A stretch of 64,000 bases of DNA from Rosenbergiella australiborealis (GCF_018494035.1 NZ_JABBFO010000012.1:1-64000); one strand, 5' to 3'; positions 40,869-52,146 are shown, counted from the stretch's first letter. Numbers and translations: made by a program. The notes: generated from the letters alone by a model not told the origin.

Positions 40869-41969
40869 ATGCAGCAAGAGAGTTATCGTGTAGAAGTTGT
40901 GGGCAGTTTTTTACGTCCAGAGAATGTTAAGCAAGCTCGCGCTCAATTCGCACAAGGTCAAATAACCGCCGAGCAATTGCGTGAAACGGAAGATCAAGCC
41001 ATTAGAGAGGTTGTGGCGCTTCAACAACAACATGGGTTACGGGTTGTTACAGATGGTGAGTTTCGTCGTGCTTGGTGGCATTTCGACTTTTTTGATGGTT
41101 TAACCGGTGTCGAACAAGTCGTGGTAGAACAAGGCATTCAGTTTAATGGTATTCAGACGAAAGCTCATGGGATCAAGGTCACTGGTAAGATTGATTTTAT
41201 CTCTCACCCGATGCCGGCTGATTTTGCGTTTTTACAAAAAATTGCGGGTCACAGTATTGCTAAAATGACCATTCCAAGTCCTAGCGTATTACACTTTCGG
41301 GGTGGACGAGATGCCATCTCAAAGACGGTATATCCTGATTTAACAGAATATTTTGAAGATATTGCCCTGACTTGGAAAAAAGCAATCCGTGCGTTCTACC
41401 AAGTTGGCTGTCGTTATCTGCAACTTGACGATACGGCATGGGCTTATCTCTGTTCTGAAGCTCAACAGCAGCAACTTCGTGCACGGGGTGATGACCCTAC
41501 TCAACTGGCGAGAACTTATGCATATGTACTCAACCGTGCTTTAGAAGACAAGCCAGCAGATATGCGAATAGGATTGCATGTTTGCCGGGGAAACTTTCGT
41601 TCAACCTGGATTTCTGAAGGAGGGTATGAACCGGTTGCTGAAATTCTGTTTGGCCAAGTCAATGTTGATACGTTCTTTCTTGAATATGATAATGATCGCT
41701 CCGGCGGATTTGAACCTTTACGCTACATTAAGCCCGGACATCAACAAGTAGTTCTCGGATTGGTGACGACAAAAGTGGGTGATTTGGAATCCGTGGAACA
41801 AATTACGGCCAGAGTAAAAGAGGCCACAACATTTATCAGTCTTGATCAAATTTGTATTAGTCCACAATGTGGCTTTGCCTCTACTGAAGAAGGCAATAAT
41901 CTTTTTGAGGCGCAACAATGGGAAAAAATTGATTTGTTGCAAGAAGTCGCTCATCACATCTGGCCGTAA
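40869..41969 (+). CDS. MetE-like cobalamin-independent methionine synthase family protein (YxjG/YxjH type)
   Basis: Single-domain relative of the MetE catalytic half, about 366 residues. Such proteins transfer a methyl group to homocysteine or related thiols. Zinc-ligand motifs are visible: HVCRGNF (His, Cys) near residue 235 and SPQCGFAS (second Cys) near 335; VTDGEFRRAWWHFDFFDG near 60 and QLDDTAWAYL near 180 are family blocks. The start is set at ATG 40869, because TTGGGGGA ends eight bases before it; ATG 40860 overlaps that site. It sits alone between phoR and brnQ, a place with no such gene in E. coli, under a MetJ double box. Confidence 0.9.
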   Translation: MQQESYRVEVVGSFLRPENVKQARAQFAQGQITAEQLRETEDQAIREVVALQQQHGLRVVTDGEFRRAWWHFDFFDGLTGVEQVVVEQGIQFNGIQTKAHGIKVTGKIDFISHPMPADFAFLQKIAGHSIAKMTIPSPSVLHFRGGRDAISKTVYPDLTEYFEDIALTWKKAIRAFYQVGCRYLQLDDTAWAYLCSEAQQQQLRARGDDPTQLARTYAYVLNRALEDKPADMRIGLHVCRGNFRSTWISEGGYEPVAEILFGQVNVDTFFLEYDNDRSGGFEPLRYIKPGHQQVVLGLVTTKVGDLESVEQITARVKEATTFISLDQICISPQCGFASTEEGNNLFEAQQWEKIDLLQEVAHHIWP

Positions 41970-42304
41970 CGTTTTATCACGATGATAACCGCGTAGTCTT
42001 TTGTGGTTATCCTCATTTCACATTCTCACTATCACCTGCTCAAAAAAAACGCACATCATTTTCTAAATGTTTCCTCTAATTATTGGCACAATCGCTGATT
42101 TAAGGCTGTTTTTTAGAATATTATACTGCTTTGCAGTGACTGTGTTGCCTTTGTTTGTTATAAAAGATTTACTTATACCTTGACGCATCTTGTGGCTTAA
42201 CGCCCTCTCACTTTTTATCCCCTCTGATAGCGTTATGCAGAACAGGGGAAGTGATCGTCAACAAACTATAATTTATATAAACGGCAGGGTTACTTAGAGT
42301 ATTT
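41970..42304. other. 335-base intergenic region before brnQ
   Basis: It contains an inverted repeat GATAACC (41984-41990) / GGTTATC (42005-42011) that may end the MetE-like transcript, and then the brnQ promoter region. No open frame or other clear element was seen. The brnQ start lacks a strong ribosome site. Confidence 0.55.
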
Positions 42305-43627
42305 ATGATGAAACGTTTAACGACCAGGGATATATTTGCGCTAGGGTTTATGACCTTCGCGTTGTTTGTCGGTGCAGGAAATATTATTTTCCCACCAATG
42401 GTAGGTATTCAATCCGGTGAACATGTATGGGTTTCTGCCCTAGGTTTCTTACTCACAGCAGTAGGATTACCGGTTATGACCGTCATTGCATTAGCACGTG
42501 TTGGCGGCGGGGTGGATACCTTAAGCAGCCCAATGGGTAAAGCGGCAGGGGTTGTCTTAGCGTTTGTCTGTTATCTCGCAGTAGGACCTTTATTTGCGAC
42601 ACCTCGTACGGCGACAGTCTCCTTTGCAGTTGGTATTGGCCCATTAGTCGGTGACAATGCCCTAGCTTTGCAAATTTATAGCGTGATCTATTTTTGCATA
42701 GTGATCTTCGTTTCTCTATTTCCCGGTAAACTACTTGATACCGTCGGTCACTTTTTAGCGCCGATTAAAATCATTGCTCTGGCTGTTCTAGGGATTGCTG
42801 CCTTACTTTGGCCTGCGGGAAGCCATTTACCGGCTACTGATGTTTATCAACAAGCCGCTTTTTCTAACGGTTTTGTGAATGGCTATTTGACGATGGATAC
42901 GCTCGGCGCCCTTGTCTTTGGCATTGTCATTGTTAATGCTGCCCGTTCACGCGGTATTGAAAACTCAAAATTATTAACGCGTTACACTGTTTTAGCAGGG
43001 ATCATTGCTGGGGTTGGTTTAACTTTAGTGTACCTTTCTTTATTCAAATTAGGTTCAGATAGCGGAAGTCTTGTCAGCCAGTCATCAAATGGTGCAATGA
43101 TCCTTCATGCTTACGTCCAGCATACCTTTGGTTCAGGGGGCAGCATCTTCTTAGGTGTGCTTATTTTGCTGGCCTGTATGGTTACTGCTATTGGACTGAC
43201 CTGTGCTTGTGCCGAGTTTTTTGCCCAGTACTTACCGTTATCCTATAAGGCGCTTGTTATCATTTTGAGCCTCTTTGCGATGATAATCTCCAATTTGGGT
43301 TTAACACACTTGATTGCCATTTCTATACCTGTATTAACCGCTATCTATCCGCCTTGTATCGTACTGGTTGTCCTAAGTTTTACTTTAGGCTGGTGGCAAG
43401 AAGCAGGGCGCATCATTAAGCCTGCGATGGTAGTAAGTTTAGTCTTTGGTATTATTGATGGCTTTAAAGCAAGCAATCTTAAAGATTGGGTACCGGTGAG
43501 CTTGCAGCACCTACCGCTATCTGAGCAGAATTTATCGTGGTTACCGCCAGTATTAGTCGTTATTATTATTGCGGCGATTATCGATAGAATGAAAGGTAAG
43601 GCTGTTAGCGTGAAAACATCGGCTTAA
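42305..43627 (+). CDS. brnQ: Branched-chain amino acid transporter BrnQ (LIV-II)
   Basis: Sodium- or proton-coupled carrier for leucine, isoleucine and valine in the inner membrane. The 440-residue protein with about 12 spans shows the family start [53 protein letters not shown] and [12 protein letters not shown]. Two consecutive ATG codons (42305, 42308) are possible starts. The phoR-(insert)-brnQ-proY order matches E. coli apart from the inserted MetE-like gene. Confidence 0.97.
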   Translation: MMKRLTTRDIFALGFMTFALFVGAGNIIFPPMVGIQSGEHVWVSALGFLLTAVGLPVMTVIALARVGGGVDTLSSPMGKAAGVVLAFVCYLAVGPLFATPRTATVSFAVGIGPLVGDNALALQIYSVIYFCIVIFVSLFPGKLLDTVGHFLAPIKIIALAVLGIAALLWPAGSHLPATDVYQQAAFSNGFVNGYLTMDTLGALVFGIVIVNAARSRGIENSKLLTRYTVLAGIIAGVGLTLVYLSLFKLGSDSGSLVSQSSNGAMILHAYVQHTFGSGGSIFLGVLILLACMVTAIGLTCACAEFFAQYLPLSYKALVIILSLFAMIISNLGLTHLIAISIPVLTAIYPPCIVLVVLSFTLGWWQEAGRIIKPAMVVSLVFGIIDGFKASNLKDWVPVSLQHLPLSEQNLSWLPPVLVVIIIAAIIDRMKGKAVSVKTSA

Positions 43628-43643
43628 CATGTATTGATGTCAC

Positions 43644-43676
43644 AAACCACGGGCGATTGCTCGTGGTTTTTATTTT
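43644..43676 (+). terminator. Terminator between brnQ and proY
   Basis: AACCACG / CGTGGTT stem (43645-43651 and 43662-43668) with TTTTTATTTT following. proY begins only 16 bases later, so read-through may still express it. Confidence 0.8.
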
Positions 43677-43691
43677 TGGGATCGGTAAATT

Positions 43692-45059
43692 ATGCAACAA
43701 GAAAATACCCTAAAACGGGGACTGAGTATTCGGCATATCCGTTTTATGGCGCTAGGTTCGGCGGTAGGTACAGGCTTATTCTATGGTTCAGCGGATGCAA
43801 TCCGTATGGCCGGCCCAAGCGTATTACTGGCTTATATCATCGGCGGATTAGTCGCTTATATTATTATGCGTGCTCTAGGTGAGATGTCGGTGAATAACCC
43901 TTCTGCCAGCTCTTTCTCACGCTACGCTAACGACTATTTGGGCCCTTGGGCGGGATATCTTACCGGTTGGACTTACTGTTTTGAAATATTGATTGTGGGT
44001 ATTGCCGACGTAACCGCGTTTGGTGTTTACATGGGAGTCTGGTTCCCAGATGTACCGCATTGGATATGGGTATTAAGCGTCGTGTTTATTATCGGTGCCA
44101 TAAACCTAATGAGCGTAAAAACCTTCGGCGAAGTTGAGTTTTGGTTCTCATTTTTCAAAATCGCTACTATCACCTTAATGATTATTGCTGGATTCGCAAT
44201 GATCATTTGGGGAATGGGTAACGGCGGACAGCCTACGGGTATTTCTAATCTTTGGACCAATGGTGGCTTCTTCGCGCATGGCTTAGTTGGAATGCTGCTT
44301 TCACTCCAGATGGTTATGTTTGCCTATGGGGGGATTGAAATAATTGGAATTACAGCGGGAGAGGCTGAAAATCCTGAGAAATCTATCCCTAAAGCGATCA
44401 ATTCCGTACCATGGCGTATACTGGTTTTTTATGTGGCGACACTTTTCGTTATCATGGCTATCTATCCTTGGAACCAAGTTGGTACTCAAGGGAGCCCCTT
44501 CGTTTTAACCTTCCAACATCTGGGTATTGCGGCAGCAGCCTCTATTTTAAATTTTGTGGTGATCACTGCATCATTATCGGCAATCAATAGCGATATTTTC
44601 GGTGTCGGTCGTATGTTGCATGGGTTGGCAGAGCAGGGACAAGCCCCGGCTATCTTCCGTAAAGTCTCTTCACGTGGTGCACCTGCAGTGACCGTAATTG
44701 TGATGATGGTTGCACTGCTAATTGCTGTACTGCTCAATTATCTAATCCCTGAGAAGGTCTTTTTGGTGATCGCTTCGTTAGCGACTTTTGCTACGGTTTG
44801 GGTGTGGATCATGATCCTACTTTCACAAATCGCTTCGCGTATTAAGTTAGGTAAGGAAGCGGCAAAAAGTCTGAAATTTGCTTTACCGGGTGGCATTGTA
44901 TTATCGAGTTTAGCGGTTGTATTTTTGCTGTTTATTATTGCTTTGATTGGCTATTTCCCTGATACGCGTTTATCACTTTATGCAGGGGTAGTGTGGATGA
45001 TAGTGTTAATGCTTGGCTATCCTTTAACGCGTCGTTCGCGTCACGCAAGACGAGTATAA
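43692..45059 (+). CDS. proY: Proline-specific permease ProY (APC family)
   Basis: A 455-residue amino acid permease with 12 predicted spans. The N-terminal [20 protein letters not shown] with its GSAVGTGLF helix-break, [36 protein letters not shown] and a final RRSRHAR tail match ProY and related AAT-group transporters. In E. coli proY is often cryptic. The product takes up proline or a related amino acid. Confidence 0.95.
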   Translation: MQQENTLKRGLSIRHIRFMALGSAVGTGLFYGSADAIRMAGPSVLLAYIIGGLVAYIIMRALGEMSVNNPSASSFSRYANDYLGPWAGYLTGWTYCFEILIVGIADVTAFGVYMGVWFPDVPHWIWVLSVVFIIGAINLMSVKTFGEVEFWFSFFKIATITLMIIAGFAMIIWGMGNGGQPTGISNLWTNGGFFAHGLVGMLLSLQMVMFAYGGIEIIGITAGEAENPEKSIPKAINSVPWRILVFYVATLFVIMAIYPWNQVGTQGSPFVLTFQHLGIAAAASILNFVVITASLSAINSDIFGVGRMLHGLAEQGQAPAIFRKVSSRGAPAVTVIVMMVALLIAVLLNYLIPEKVFLVIASLATFATVWVWIMILLSQIASRIKLGKEAAKSLKFALPGGIVLSSLAVVFLLFIIALIGYFPDTRLSLYAGVVWMIVLMLGYPLTRRSRHARRV

Positions 45060-45064
45060 CGATA

Positions 45065-45089
45065 TTCGCTGCCGGTATCCGGCAGCGAA
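45065..45089. terminator. Hairpin between the convergent proY and kbp genes
   Basis: TTCGCTGCCGG (45065-45075) pairs perfectly with CCGGCAGCGAA (45079-45089) around a 3-base loop. No strong T tract is seen. Confidence 0.7.
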
Positions 45090-45094
45090 AGTAT

Positions 45095-45541
45095 TTAGGC
45101 TGGAATACGTAATGATTGACCCGGATAAATTTTGTCCGGGTGTGAAAGCATGGGTTTATTCGCTTCAAAAATCTTGTTGTACTGGTTAGCATCACCGTAC
45201 ATTTGTTTCGCGATACCGCTTAAGGTATCACCCGATTTTACCGTATAGAATTTACTCTCGGTGGCAGTTGCCGTGTCGGGGGTAGTAGTCACTTTATCAT
45301 CGACACTACTAATTCCAGCAACGTTGCCCACCGCGACTAAAATCTTCTCTTTTAATTCTTGGCTTAACCCTTCACCACTCACCGTTGCTTTGTCGCCATC
45401 AACACTGACTTGTACTTTATCTGCGCCAGGGATCCCCAGTTTTTGTAGGTGGTCCTGGATCTTGGTCGCGGCGTCATCGTGTGATGAGACTGAATCCCAA
45501 ATTTTTTCACCTGCTTCTTTTACAAAATCAAATAAGCCCAT
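45095..45541 (-). CDS. kbp: Potassium-binding protein Kbp (YgaU), BON and LysM domains
   Basis: A 148-residue cytosolic protein with a short N-terminal helix ([15 protein letters not shown]), a BON domain (about 20-90) and a LysM domain (about 96-146, [19 protein letters not shown]). E. coli Kbp binds K+ specifically. ATG 45541 is chosen because it gives the family start [11 protein letters not shown] and is preceded by an AGGAG ribosome site. Here it occupies the place held in E. coli by malZ-acpH-queA-tgt-yajC-secDF-tsx. Confidence 0.95.
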   Translation of the reverse strand: MGLFDFVKEAGEKIWDSVSSHDDAATKIQDHLQKLGIPGADKVQVSVDGDKATVSGEGLSQELKEKILVAVGNVAGISSVDDKVTTTPDTATATESKFYTVKSGDTLSGIAKQMYGDANQYNKIFEANKPMLSHPDKIYPGQSLRIPA

Positions 45542-45715
45542 TACAAACTCCTGTTTTAGGTTGTGAAAATAGTGATTACAACACTCTACAGTATAGCCCA
45601 TTTCTCCCTTTGTGAGAGATAGCGAGGTTGAACGAAGAAATTTATCGGTAAACGTTTCTGTCCTAAGGGGTTCGCGCTACACTAGCTGCCCCTACTACCT
45701 AATACAGGAGTCACT

Positions 45716-46168
45716 ATGTACTGCCCTTTTTGTAACGCCGTCGATACAAAAGTCATTGACTCTCGCTTGGTCAGTGAAGGTTCTTCAGTACGACGTCGCA
45801 GACAATGTTTACTCTGTAGCGAGCGATTTACGACATTTGAAATTGCAGAGCTGGTTATGCCACGTGTCATTAAAAGTGATGAGATTCGAGAGCCTTTTGA
45901 TGAAGAAAAAATGATGCGTGGTCTAATGAAAGCACTAGAAAAGCGCCCAGTAAGTGCTGATGCCTTAGATAATGCGGTACATAGAATTAAAGCACGGTTA
46001 CGGGCAACCGGAGAGCGTGAATTACCGAGTAAAGTAGTAGGGAATTATGTGATGGATGAGCTAAAACTCTTAGATAAAGTGGCCTACATTCGGTTTGCAT
46101 CAGTCTATCGTAGTTTTGAAGATGTGCGCGAATTTGGCGAAGAAATCGCAAAACTTGGGAGTGAGTAA
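45716..46168 (+). CDS. nrdR: Transcriptional repressor NrdR
   Basis: ATP-cone, zinc-ribbon repressor of ribonucleotide reductase genes. The 150-residue protein has the zinc ribbon CPFCN...CLLC at 3-34, an ATP-cone with [19 protein letters not shown], and [17 protein letters not shown] at the C terminus. Its stop overlaps the ribD start by one base (TAATG), indicating coupled translation. Confidence 0.98.
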   Translation: MYCPFCNAVDTKVIDSRLVSEGSSVRRRRQCLLCSERFTTFEIAELVMPRVIKSDEIREPFDEEKMMRGLMKALEKRPVSADALDNAVHRIKARLRATGERELPSKVVGNYVMDELKLLDKVAYIRFASVYRSFEDVREFGEEIAKLGSE

Positions 46169-47283
46169 TGTCTGATCGTGATTTTATGCAACATGCCCTA
46201 CAACTCGCTGCACGCGGACGTTTTACGACGAGCCCTAATCCAAATGTTGGCTGTGTGATTGTCAAAGACGGTGCCATTATCGGTGAGGGCTTCCATCAAA
46301 AGGCAGGGGAAGGGCATGCTGAAGTCCACGCATTACGTGAAGCAGGAACAGCAGCAAAAGGCGCGACCGCTTACGTGACCTTGGAACCTTGCAGTCACTA
46401 TGGACGAACGCCTCCTTGCTGCGATGCGCTCATTGCGGCGGGGATCACACGTGTGGTTGCCGCGATGCAAGATCCTAACCCCCAAGTCGCGGGTCGGGGA
46501 TTACATCGTTTACGTGAAGCCGGTATTGAAGTCGAATTTGGTCTGTTAGCCCAAGAGGCAGAGAGCCTTAACCGTGGTTTTCTTAAGCGGATGCGTACAG
46601 GGTTCCCTTGGGTACAATTAAAAATGGCTGCCTCGCTGGACGGTCGTACGGCAATGGCGAATGGCGAAAGTCAGTGGATTACTTCAGCGGCAGCGCGTCA
46701 AGATGTACAACAGTTTCGTGCCCAGTCTTCCGCGATATTGACGACCAGTCAGACCGTACTGGCAGATAATCCCCAGATGAACGTACGTTGGTCGCAATTA
46801 GATGCCGATACACAAGCGCTAATTGGGGAAGCGTCGCAGCTGCGTCAACCTTTACGTGTCGTGTTAGATCGCCATCGTCAAGTCAGTGATAACGCAGCTT
46901 TATTTATGCCAGGAGCTCAAACGTGGCGTGCCGTGGTACAACCCTCTGAGCAGATAAATGCTTGGGATAAAGAGTTAGTTCTCCCTGAGCATCACGGCTA
47001 TATTGACTTAGTAGCATTGATGATGACACTGGGTCAACAGCAGATAAACACCGTTTGGGTTGAAGCGGGTGCGACGCTGGCAGGCCAGCTGTTACATGCT
47101 GGGGTGGTTGATGAACTGATCCTTTATACGGCACCCAAATTGTTAGGATCCGATGCACGTAGCTTATGCCAGCTACCGGGTATAGAACATCTCTCCCAAG
47201 CAATGGAATTTGAAATCAACGATATTCGACAAATCGGCCGTGACTTACGACTTATTTTGCAGCCAATTGCAGCGTCTGTGTAA
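46168..47283 (+). CDS. ribD: Bifunctional diaminohydroxyphosphoribosylaminopyrimidine deaminase / 5-amino-6-(5-phosphoribosylamino)uracil reductase
   Basis: Second and third steps of riboflavin synthesis. The 371-residue fusion has an N-terminal cytidine-deaminase-type domain with zinc motif GHAEVHAL and PCSHYGRTPPCCDAL (residues 48-90), then a DHFR-like reductase domain (about 148-365, LKMAASLDGRTAMANGESQWI, WVEAGATLAGQLL). Operon with nrdR and probably ribH and nusB. Confidence 0.98.
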   Translation: MSDRDFMQHALQLAARGRFTTSPNPNVGCVIVKDGAIIGEGFHQKAGEGHAEVHALREAGTAAKGATAYVTLEPCSHYGRTPPCCDALIAAGITRVVAAMQDPNPQVAGRGLHRLREAGIEVEFGLLAQEAESLNRGFLKRMRTGFPWVQLKMAASLDGRTAMANGESQWITSAAARQDVQQFRAQSSAILTTSQTVLADNPQMNVRWSQLDADTQALIGEASQLRQPLRVVLDRHRQVSDNAALFMPGAQTWRAVVQPSEQINAWDKELVLPEHHGYIDLVALMMTLGQQQINTVWVEAGATLAGQLLHAGVVDELILYTAPKLLGSDARSLCQLPGIEHLSQAMEFEINDIRQIGRDLRLILQPIAASV

Positions 47284-47361
47284 AAGCCTAAGCAGACCGT
47301 CAAACATTATGCTAGAATTCGCGCCCTGTTGGGCGTCTTACTCTTAACCTGAAGGATATTT

Positions 47362-47832
47362 ATGAAAATTATCGAAGCGCCAGTGGCTACACCAGAAGCC
47401 AATATTGCGATTGTTATCGCTCGTTTCAACAACTTCATTAACGATAGTTTGCTTCAAGGTGCGGTTGATGCATTAAAACGCATTGGTCAGGTCAAAGACG
47501 AAAACATTACCGTGGTCTGGGTACCGGGAGCTTATGAACTTCCGCTCGCCGCACGGGCCTTAACACGAACAAAAAAATATGATGCAGTGATTGCCTTAGG
47601 AACGGTTATTCGTGGTGGCACCGCGCACTTTGAGTTTGTGGCCGGTGAAGCCAGTTCGGGAATTGCGAATGTTGCGATGAATAGCGACATCCCAGTCTCC
47701 TTTGGTGTATTAACGACTGAAAATATCGAGCAGGCTATTGAGCGTGCTGGAACTAAAGCGGGTAATAAAGGCGCTGAAGCCGCTCTTACCGCACTTGAAA
47801 TGATTAACGTAATAAAAGCGATTAACGCCTGA
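47362..47832 (+). CDS. ribH: 6,7-dimethyl-8-ribityllumazine synthase
   Basis: Penultimate riboflavin step, joining the pyrimidine from RibD with a four-carbon unit. The 156-residue protein shows [54 protein letters not shown] with catalytic His, and [20 protein letters not shown]. Between ribD and ribH a TTGCGCCCTG-like stretch and an ACCTGAAGGA ribosome site are seen. Confidence 0.98.
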   Translation: MKIIEAPVATPEANIAIVIARFNNFINDSLLQGAVDALKRIGQVKDENITVVWVPGAYELPLAARALTRTKKYDAVIALGTVIRGGTAHFEFVAGEASSGIANVAMNSDIPVSFGVLTTENIEQAIERAGTKAGNKGAEAALTALEMINVIKAINA

Positions 47833-47848
47833 TTCTGAGGGAATTTTT

Positions 47849-48268
47849 GTGAAACCTGCTGCTCGCCGCCGCGCCCGAGAGTGTGCTCTTCAAGCACTCT
47901 ACTCCTGGCAAATATCGAATAACGACATTGCTGATGTTGAATATCAGTTCCTTGCTGAAAATGACGTCAAAGACGTTGATGTGCTGTACTTTCGGGAGAT
48001 CCTGACTGGCGTAGCGAACAACAGTGATTATCTTGATAACCTGATGCAACCTCACCTTAGTCGTCGTCTTGATGAACTGGGACAAGTTGAAAAAGCGGCA
48101 TTACGCATTTCGCTTTATGAGCTGAGTAAGCGTGATGACGTCCCATACAAAGTGGCTATCAACGAAGGTATTGAACTTGCTAAAACCTTCGGTGCTGAAG
48201 ATAGTCATAAGTTTATTAACGGTGTATTGGACAAAGTCGCTCCACAAATTAGACCACGCCGTAAATAA
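47849..48268 (+). CDS. nusB: Transcription antitermination factor NusB
   Basis: With NusE (S10) it binds boxA RNA and drives rRNA antitermination. The 139-residue all-helical protein starts [20 protein letters not shown] with arginine-rich RNA-binding residues and ends with [29 protein letters not shown] in two runs. GTG 47849 is the start, 16 bases after ribH. It is followed by a strong terminator. Confidence 0.98.
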   Translation: MKPAARRRARECALQALYSWQISNNDIADVEYQFLAENDVKDVDVLYFREILTGVANNSDYLDNLMQPHLSRRLDELGQVEKAALRISLYELSKRDDVPYKVAINEGIELAKTFGAEDSHKFINGVLDKVAPQIRPRRK

Positions 48269-48275
48269 TTATATC

Positions 48276-48301
48276 AGGCCGGAAATTCCGGCCTTTTTTT
48301 T
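48276..48301 (+). terminator. Intrinsic terminator after nusB
   Basis: AGGCCGGAA (48276-48284) pairs perfectly with TTCCGGCCT (48286-48294), followed by a T run to 48301. thiL therefore needs read-through or its own promoter. Confidence 0.9.
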
Positions 48302-48331
48302 ATGGCAAAGTAAGATAAAAAGGTAAACGTG

Positions 48332-49306
48332 ATGGCCTGTGGTGAATTTGAAGTCATTACTCGTTATTTCAATCGCAAAACGACGAATAGACGAGATGTT
48401 GAAACTGGGATTGGTGACGATTGTGCATTATTAAATCTTTCCCCTAATCAGACATTAGCCATTAGTGTCGATACATTAGTGGAAGGCACACACTTTTATC
48501 CTGATATCGCCCCAGAAGATCTTGCCTATAAAGCCTTAGCCGTTAACCTCAGTGATTTAGCCGCAATGGGAGCCGATCCCGCTTGGCTTACCTTAGCGAT
48601 TAGTCTACCTCATGTTGATCATCAATGGTTGCAATCCTTCAGCGATGCATTATTTGAGCAATTAGACTACTTCCATATGCAGTTAATTGGGGGAGACACC
48701 ACTCGTGGTCCACTCTCTATGACGCTGGGTATTCACGGATTAGTACCTGCGGGTAAAGCATTAACACGCAGTGGGGCACAACATGGTGATTGGATCTTCG
48801 TCACTGGAACGTTAGGCGATAGTGCTGCGGGATTAGCGATTCTGCAAAATAAACTGACAGTGTCGACAGCACAACAACGTGAGTATTTACTTAAGCGACA
48901 CCTTCGTCCTACCCCACGCATTTTACCCGGGCAAGCACTGCGAGACCTCGCTACTTCAGCGATAGATATCTCGGATGGATTACTCTCTGATCTAGGACAT
49001 ATTCTGCACGCCAGTCACGTGGGCGCAAAAATAGAGCAAAGTCAATTACCGCTCTCTTCCTACTTACAAGAGGTTGTTGAACGGGAGGTAGCGATTAACT
49101 TTGCGTTAAATGGTGGTGAAGATTACGAACTCTGTTTTACCGTACCGGAAGTCAACCGCGAAGCTATCCAACTTGCGCTTGATAATTTAGGGGTAGAGAG
49201 TTGCTGTATTGGACAAATATTGCCTTCATCTGAAGGGATTGCGTTGTACGATCAAGGGAAAAAGCTGATTTATCAGCCACAAGGCTTCGATCATTTTTCT
49301 GCTTAA
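48332..49306 (+). CDS. thiL: Thiamine-monophosphate kinase
   Basis: Phosphorylates thiamine phosphate to the active cofactor. The 324-residue protein has the PurM/ThiL-type motifs [57 protein letters not shown], and [11 protein letters not shown] near the C terminus. ATG 48332 gives the family N terminus MACGEF and fits the AAGG ribosome site; GTG 48329 is the alternative. pgpA, which overlaps thiL's 3' end in E. coli, is absent. Confidence 0.97.
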   Translation: MACGEFEVITRYFNRKTTNRRDVETGIGDDCALLNLSPNQTLAISVDTLVEGTHFYPDIAPEDLAYKALAVNLSDLAAMGADPAWLTLAISLPHVDHQWLQSFSDALFEQLDYFHMQLIGGDTTRGPLSMTLGIHGLVPAGKALTRSGAQHGDWIFVTGTLGDSAAGLAILQNKLTVSTAQQREYLLKRHLRPTPRILPGQALRDLATSAIDISDGLLSDLGHILHASHVGAKIEQSQLPLSSYLQEVVEREVAINFALNGGEDYELCFTVPEVNREAIQLALDNLGVESCCIGQILPSSEGIALYDQGKKLIYQPQGFDHFSA

Positions 49307-49308
49307 TT

Positions 49309-49343
49309 GTACCCAAAAGTTGGATTATCCAACTTTTGGGTAC
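49309..49343. terminator. Long perfect palindrome between convergent thiL and dxs
   Basis: A 35-base inverted repeat: 17-base arms beginning GTACCCAAAAGTTGGAT around a single central T. It begins three bases after the thiL stop and presumably ends both convergent transcripts, although no strong T tract follows. Confidence 0.8.
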
Positions 49344-49359
49344 AGATACGGGCTCTTTT

Positions 49360-51225
49360 TTATTGAGACCATTGCTGGTAGCGTTCAATAATTCCTTTGC
49401 TATCCAGCCCTAATGCCTGTCTCACCTCATCTTGCGTACCTTGCGCAATAAATTCGTCAGGGAGACCGAGATTAAGCACTGGACGCATTAAGCGATGAGC
49501 CATAAGTAACTCATTAACGCCACTGCCAGCTCCGCCTTTAATCGCCCCTTCTTCAAGGGTAATAAAGGTGTTATGCGTCTGCGCTAAGGAAATGACAAGG
49601 GCCTCATCTAGCGGCTTGACAAAGCGCATATCCACCACTGTCGCACCAAGCTGTTCGGCCGCCTGTTGGGCTTCAACAAGGAGAGTGCCAAAGTTTAAAA
49701 TAGCCACATCACTCCCTTCTTGAACAATCTTACCTTTTCCAATAGGTAATGCGGCGAGAGGGCGTTCTGCCAAGCCAATTCCATTTCCGCGCGGATAACG
49801 TACTGCTGAAGGGCCATCGCGATATTGATAGCCAGTGTAGAGCATTTGTCGACACTCATCTTCGTTGCTTGGCGTCATGATCAGCAGATCAGGGATACAG
49901 CGTAAGAACGCAATATCGAAGGCTCCTTGGTGTGTTTGTCCATCAGCCCCGACAATACCCCCACGATCGATTGCGAACAAGACGGGAAGCTTCTGGATTG
50001 CTACGTCATGGATGAGTTGATCGTAGGCCCGCTGTAAAAAGGTCGAATAAATTGCGACTACTGGATGATAGCCGCCAATCGCCAGTCCTGCTGCAAACGT
50101 GACTGCATGTTGTTCAGCAATCGCTACATCAAAATATTGGTCGGGATATTCGCGCGAGAAACGTACCATACCTGAGCCTTCGCGCATGGCAGGAGTAATA
50201 GCCATCAGTTTAGGATCTTGAGCGGCGACTTCACAAAGCCAATCCCCAAACACTTTTGAATAAGTGGGAGCCGCACTTTGTTTACTGGTGGGTAATACGC
50301 CACTTGCCGGATCAAATTTCGGAACTGCATGCCAACTAATCGGATCTTTTTCCGCGGGAGCATAGCCTTTCCCTTTCTGCGTGATAATGTGCAGAAATTG
50401 TGGCCCTTTTAACTGACGCATATTTGATAGGGTACTGACGAGAGTGTGGACATCGTGTCCATCAACGGGACCAATATAATTAAAGCCCAACTCTTCAAAC
50501 AGCGTACCGGGTGAGACCATCCCTTTGATATGTTCTTCGGTACGCTTTAACAACTCTTTGATGGGCGGAAAATTATCAAAGGCACGTTTTCCGCTCTCAC
50601 GTAGTTTAGAATAGGTTTTGCCTGAAAGCAGCTGTGCAACACGGTTATTCAGTGCCCCCACGTTTTCAGAAATCGACATATCATTATCGTTAAGGATAAC
50701 TAGCATATCGGGTTTGATGTCACCTGCGTGATTCATCGCTTCAAAAGCCATACCGGCAGTAATTGCGCCATCACCAATGATACAAGCGACTTTACGCTCT
50801 TTCTGTTCTTTTTGCGCGGCTACCGCTAACCCTAAACCAGCACTGATAGAGGTGGATGAGTGACCAACACTTAATACATCGTGTTCACTTTCGGCACGCC
50901 AAGGAAAAGGGTGAAGGCCCCCTTTTTGGCGAATAGTCCCGATACGGTCACGGCGACCAGTTAGGATTTTATGGGGATAAGCCTGATGCCCAACATCCCA
51001 GATAAGGTGGTCGAAAGGTGTATCATAGACATAATGTAATGCGACCGTAAGTTCAACGACACCGAGGCCAGAGGCAAAGTGCCCACTTGATTGACTCACG
51101 CTATTAAGCAAATACGCGCGTAACTCTTCACAAAGCTGTGGCAACTTCTCTTTCGGAAGTTGGCGCAATTGCTGAACAGTTTCAGCGAGGGCCAGAGTAG
51201 GATATAAGGTATTGTCAAAACTCAT
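49360..51225 (-). CDS. dxs: 1-deoxy-D-xylulose-5-phosphate synthase
   Basis: Thiamine-diphosphate enzyme condensing pyruvate and glyceraldehyde 3-phosphate, the entry step to isoprenoids, thiamine and pyridoxal. The 621-residue protein shows [31 protein letters not shown], the ThDP motif [19 protein letters not shown]...NDNDMSIS, and [16 protein letters not shown] 51225 gives the family start MSFDN; a longer frame from 51306 overlaps ispA and is rejected. Gap of 19 bases after ispA. yajO, next in E. coli, is missing. Confidence 0.97.
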   Translation of the reverse strand: MSFDNTLYPTLALAETVQQLRQLPKEKLPQLCEELRAYLLNSVSQSSGHFASGLGVVELTVALHYVYDTPFDHLIWDVGHQAYPHKILTGRRDRIGTIRQKGGLHPFPWRAESEHDVLSVGHSSTSISAGLGLAVAAQKEQKERKVACIIGDGAITAGMAFEAMNHAGDIKPDMLVILNDNDMSISENVGALNNRVAQLLSGKTYSKLRESGKRAFDNFPPIKELLKRTEEHIKGMVSPGTLFEELGFNYIGPVDGHDVHTLVSTLSNMRQLKGPQFLHIITQKGKGYAPAEKDPISWHAVPKFDPASGVLPTSKQSAAPTYSKVFGDWLCEVAAQDPKLMAITPAMREGSGMVRFSREYPDQYFDVAIAEQHAVTFAAGLAIGGYHPVVAIYSTFLQRAYDQLIHDVAIQKLPVLFAIDRGGIVGADGQTHQGAFDIAFLRCIPDLLIMTPSNEDECRQMLYTGYQYRDGPSAVRYPRGNGIGLAERPLAALPIGKGKIVQEGSDVAILNFGTLLVEAQQAAEQLGATVVDMRFVKPLDEALVISLAQTHNTFITLEEGAIKGGAGSGVNELLMAHRLMRPVLNLGLPDEFIAQGTQDEVRQALGLDSKGIIERYQQWSQ

Positions 51226-51244
51226 CAGAGACTCATCATAGAAT

Positions 51245-52144
51245 TTATTTATTTCGTTCAACGATATAACTCGCCAACGCCTGTAGCTGCTGTGTATTAA
51301 AGCCATGTTTTTCGAGCTGCGCTAGGGCATCGACGGCTTCTTGATAAAGCTCTTTGGCTTTATGACGTGCAGGTTCAAGTCCCAATAGTCCAGGGTATGT
51401 GCTCTTCCCTAACGCGAGATCCATTCCCTGCTGTTTCCCCGTGATTTGACTATCGCCTGTCACATCGAGAATATCGTCTTGTACCTGAAAGGCGAGGCCG
51501 ATTGCCTCAGCATAACGGTCAAGAAGCGGTAAGTACGGGCGACTTCGTTCGCCTGCAGTAAGTGCACCTAGGCGTATAGCCGCTCGTATCAGTGCCCCCG
51601 TTTTATGGCGATGAATAGTCTCTAAGTCTTCAACATTTACTGTTTTACCTTCGGCTTGCAAGTCGAGGGCTTGACCTAAAACCATCCCTACCGCGCCGCT
51701 AGCCCGTGCAAGTTCGGTAATCATCGCGATACGGGTCGAATCATTGACCCCAGACATCGGCTTTTCACTCAGAATAGAGAAGGCTTGAGTCAGTAAGCCA
51801 TCCCCCGCCAAAATCGCAGTATCTTCACCAAAAGCGATATGACAAGTCGGTTGCCCACGACGTAAGCTGTCATCGTCCATTGCTGGTAAATCGTCGTGGA
51901 TCAGCGAGTAGGCATGGATAAATTCGATCGCAGCCGCAGGAACATCAAGTACTTTAGAATCGATGCCAAACATCTCCCCTGTGGCATACACCAGGAAAGG
52001 GCGCATTCTTTTTCCACCTAATAATACGCCATGATGCATCGCTTGAAATAACGGATTAGACTGAAAAGTAAGGTTTTCTAAACATTCTTCTAGCACAAGA
52101 TCGATACGAGTACGGTAGTGCGTTAAAGTCGTAAAATGATCCAT
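51245..52144 (-). CDS. ispA: (2E,6E)-farnesyl diphosphate synthase
   Basis: Condenses isopentenyl diphosphate with dimethylallyl and geranyl diphosphates. The 299-residue protein has the first Asp-rich motif [14 protein letters not shown] (about 85-98), [20 protein letters not shown] and the second motif [16 protein letters not shown] 52144 (MDHFTTL) is chosen; its codon lies three bases beyond the xseB stop, giving tight coupling. Operon xseB-ispA-dxs as in E. coli. Confidence 0.97.
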   Translation of the reverse strand: MDHFTTLTHYRTRIDLVLEECLENLTFQSNPLFQAMHHGVLLGGKRMRPFLVYATGEMFGIDSKVLDVPAAAIEFIHAYSLIHDDLPAMDDDSLRRGQPTCHIAFGEDTAILAGDGLLTQAFSILSEKPMSGVNDSTRIAMITELARASGAVGMVLGQALDLQAEGKTVNVEDLETIHRHKTGALIRAAIRLGALTAGERSRPYLPLLDRYAEAIGLAFQVQDDILDVTGDSQITGKQQGMDLALGKSTYPGLLGLEPARHKAKELYQEAVDALAQLEKHGFNTQQLQALASYIVERNK

Positions 52145-52146
52145 TA

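Noticed and set aside
51226-51306. N-terminal extension of dxs by 27 residues into ispA
   Set aside because: The added residues are antisense-like filler from the ispA 3' end, and MSFDN at 51225 matches the family start.
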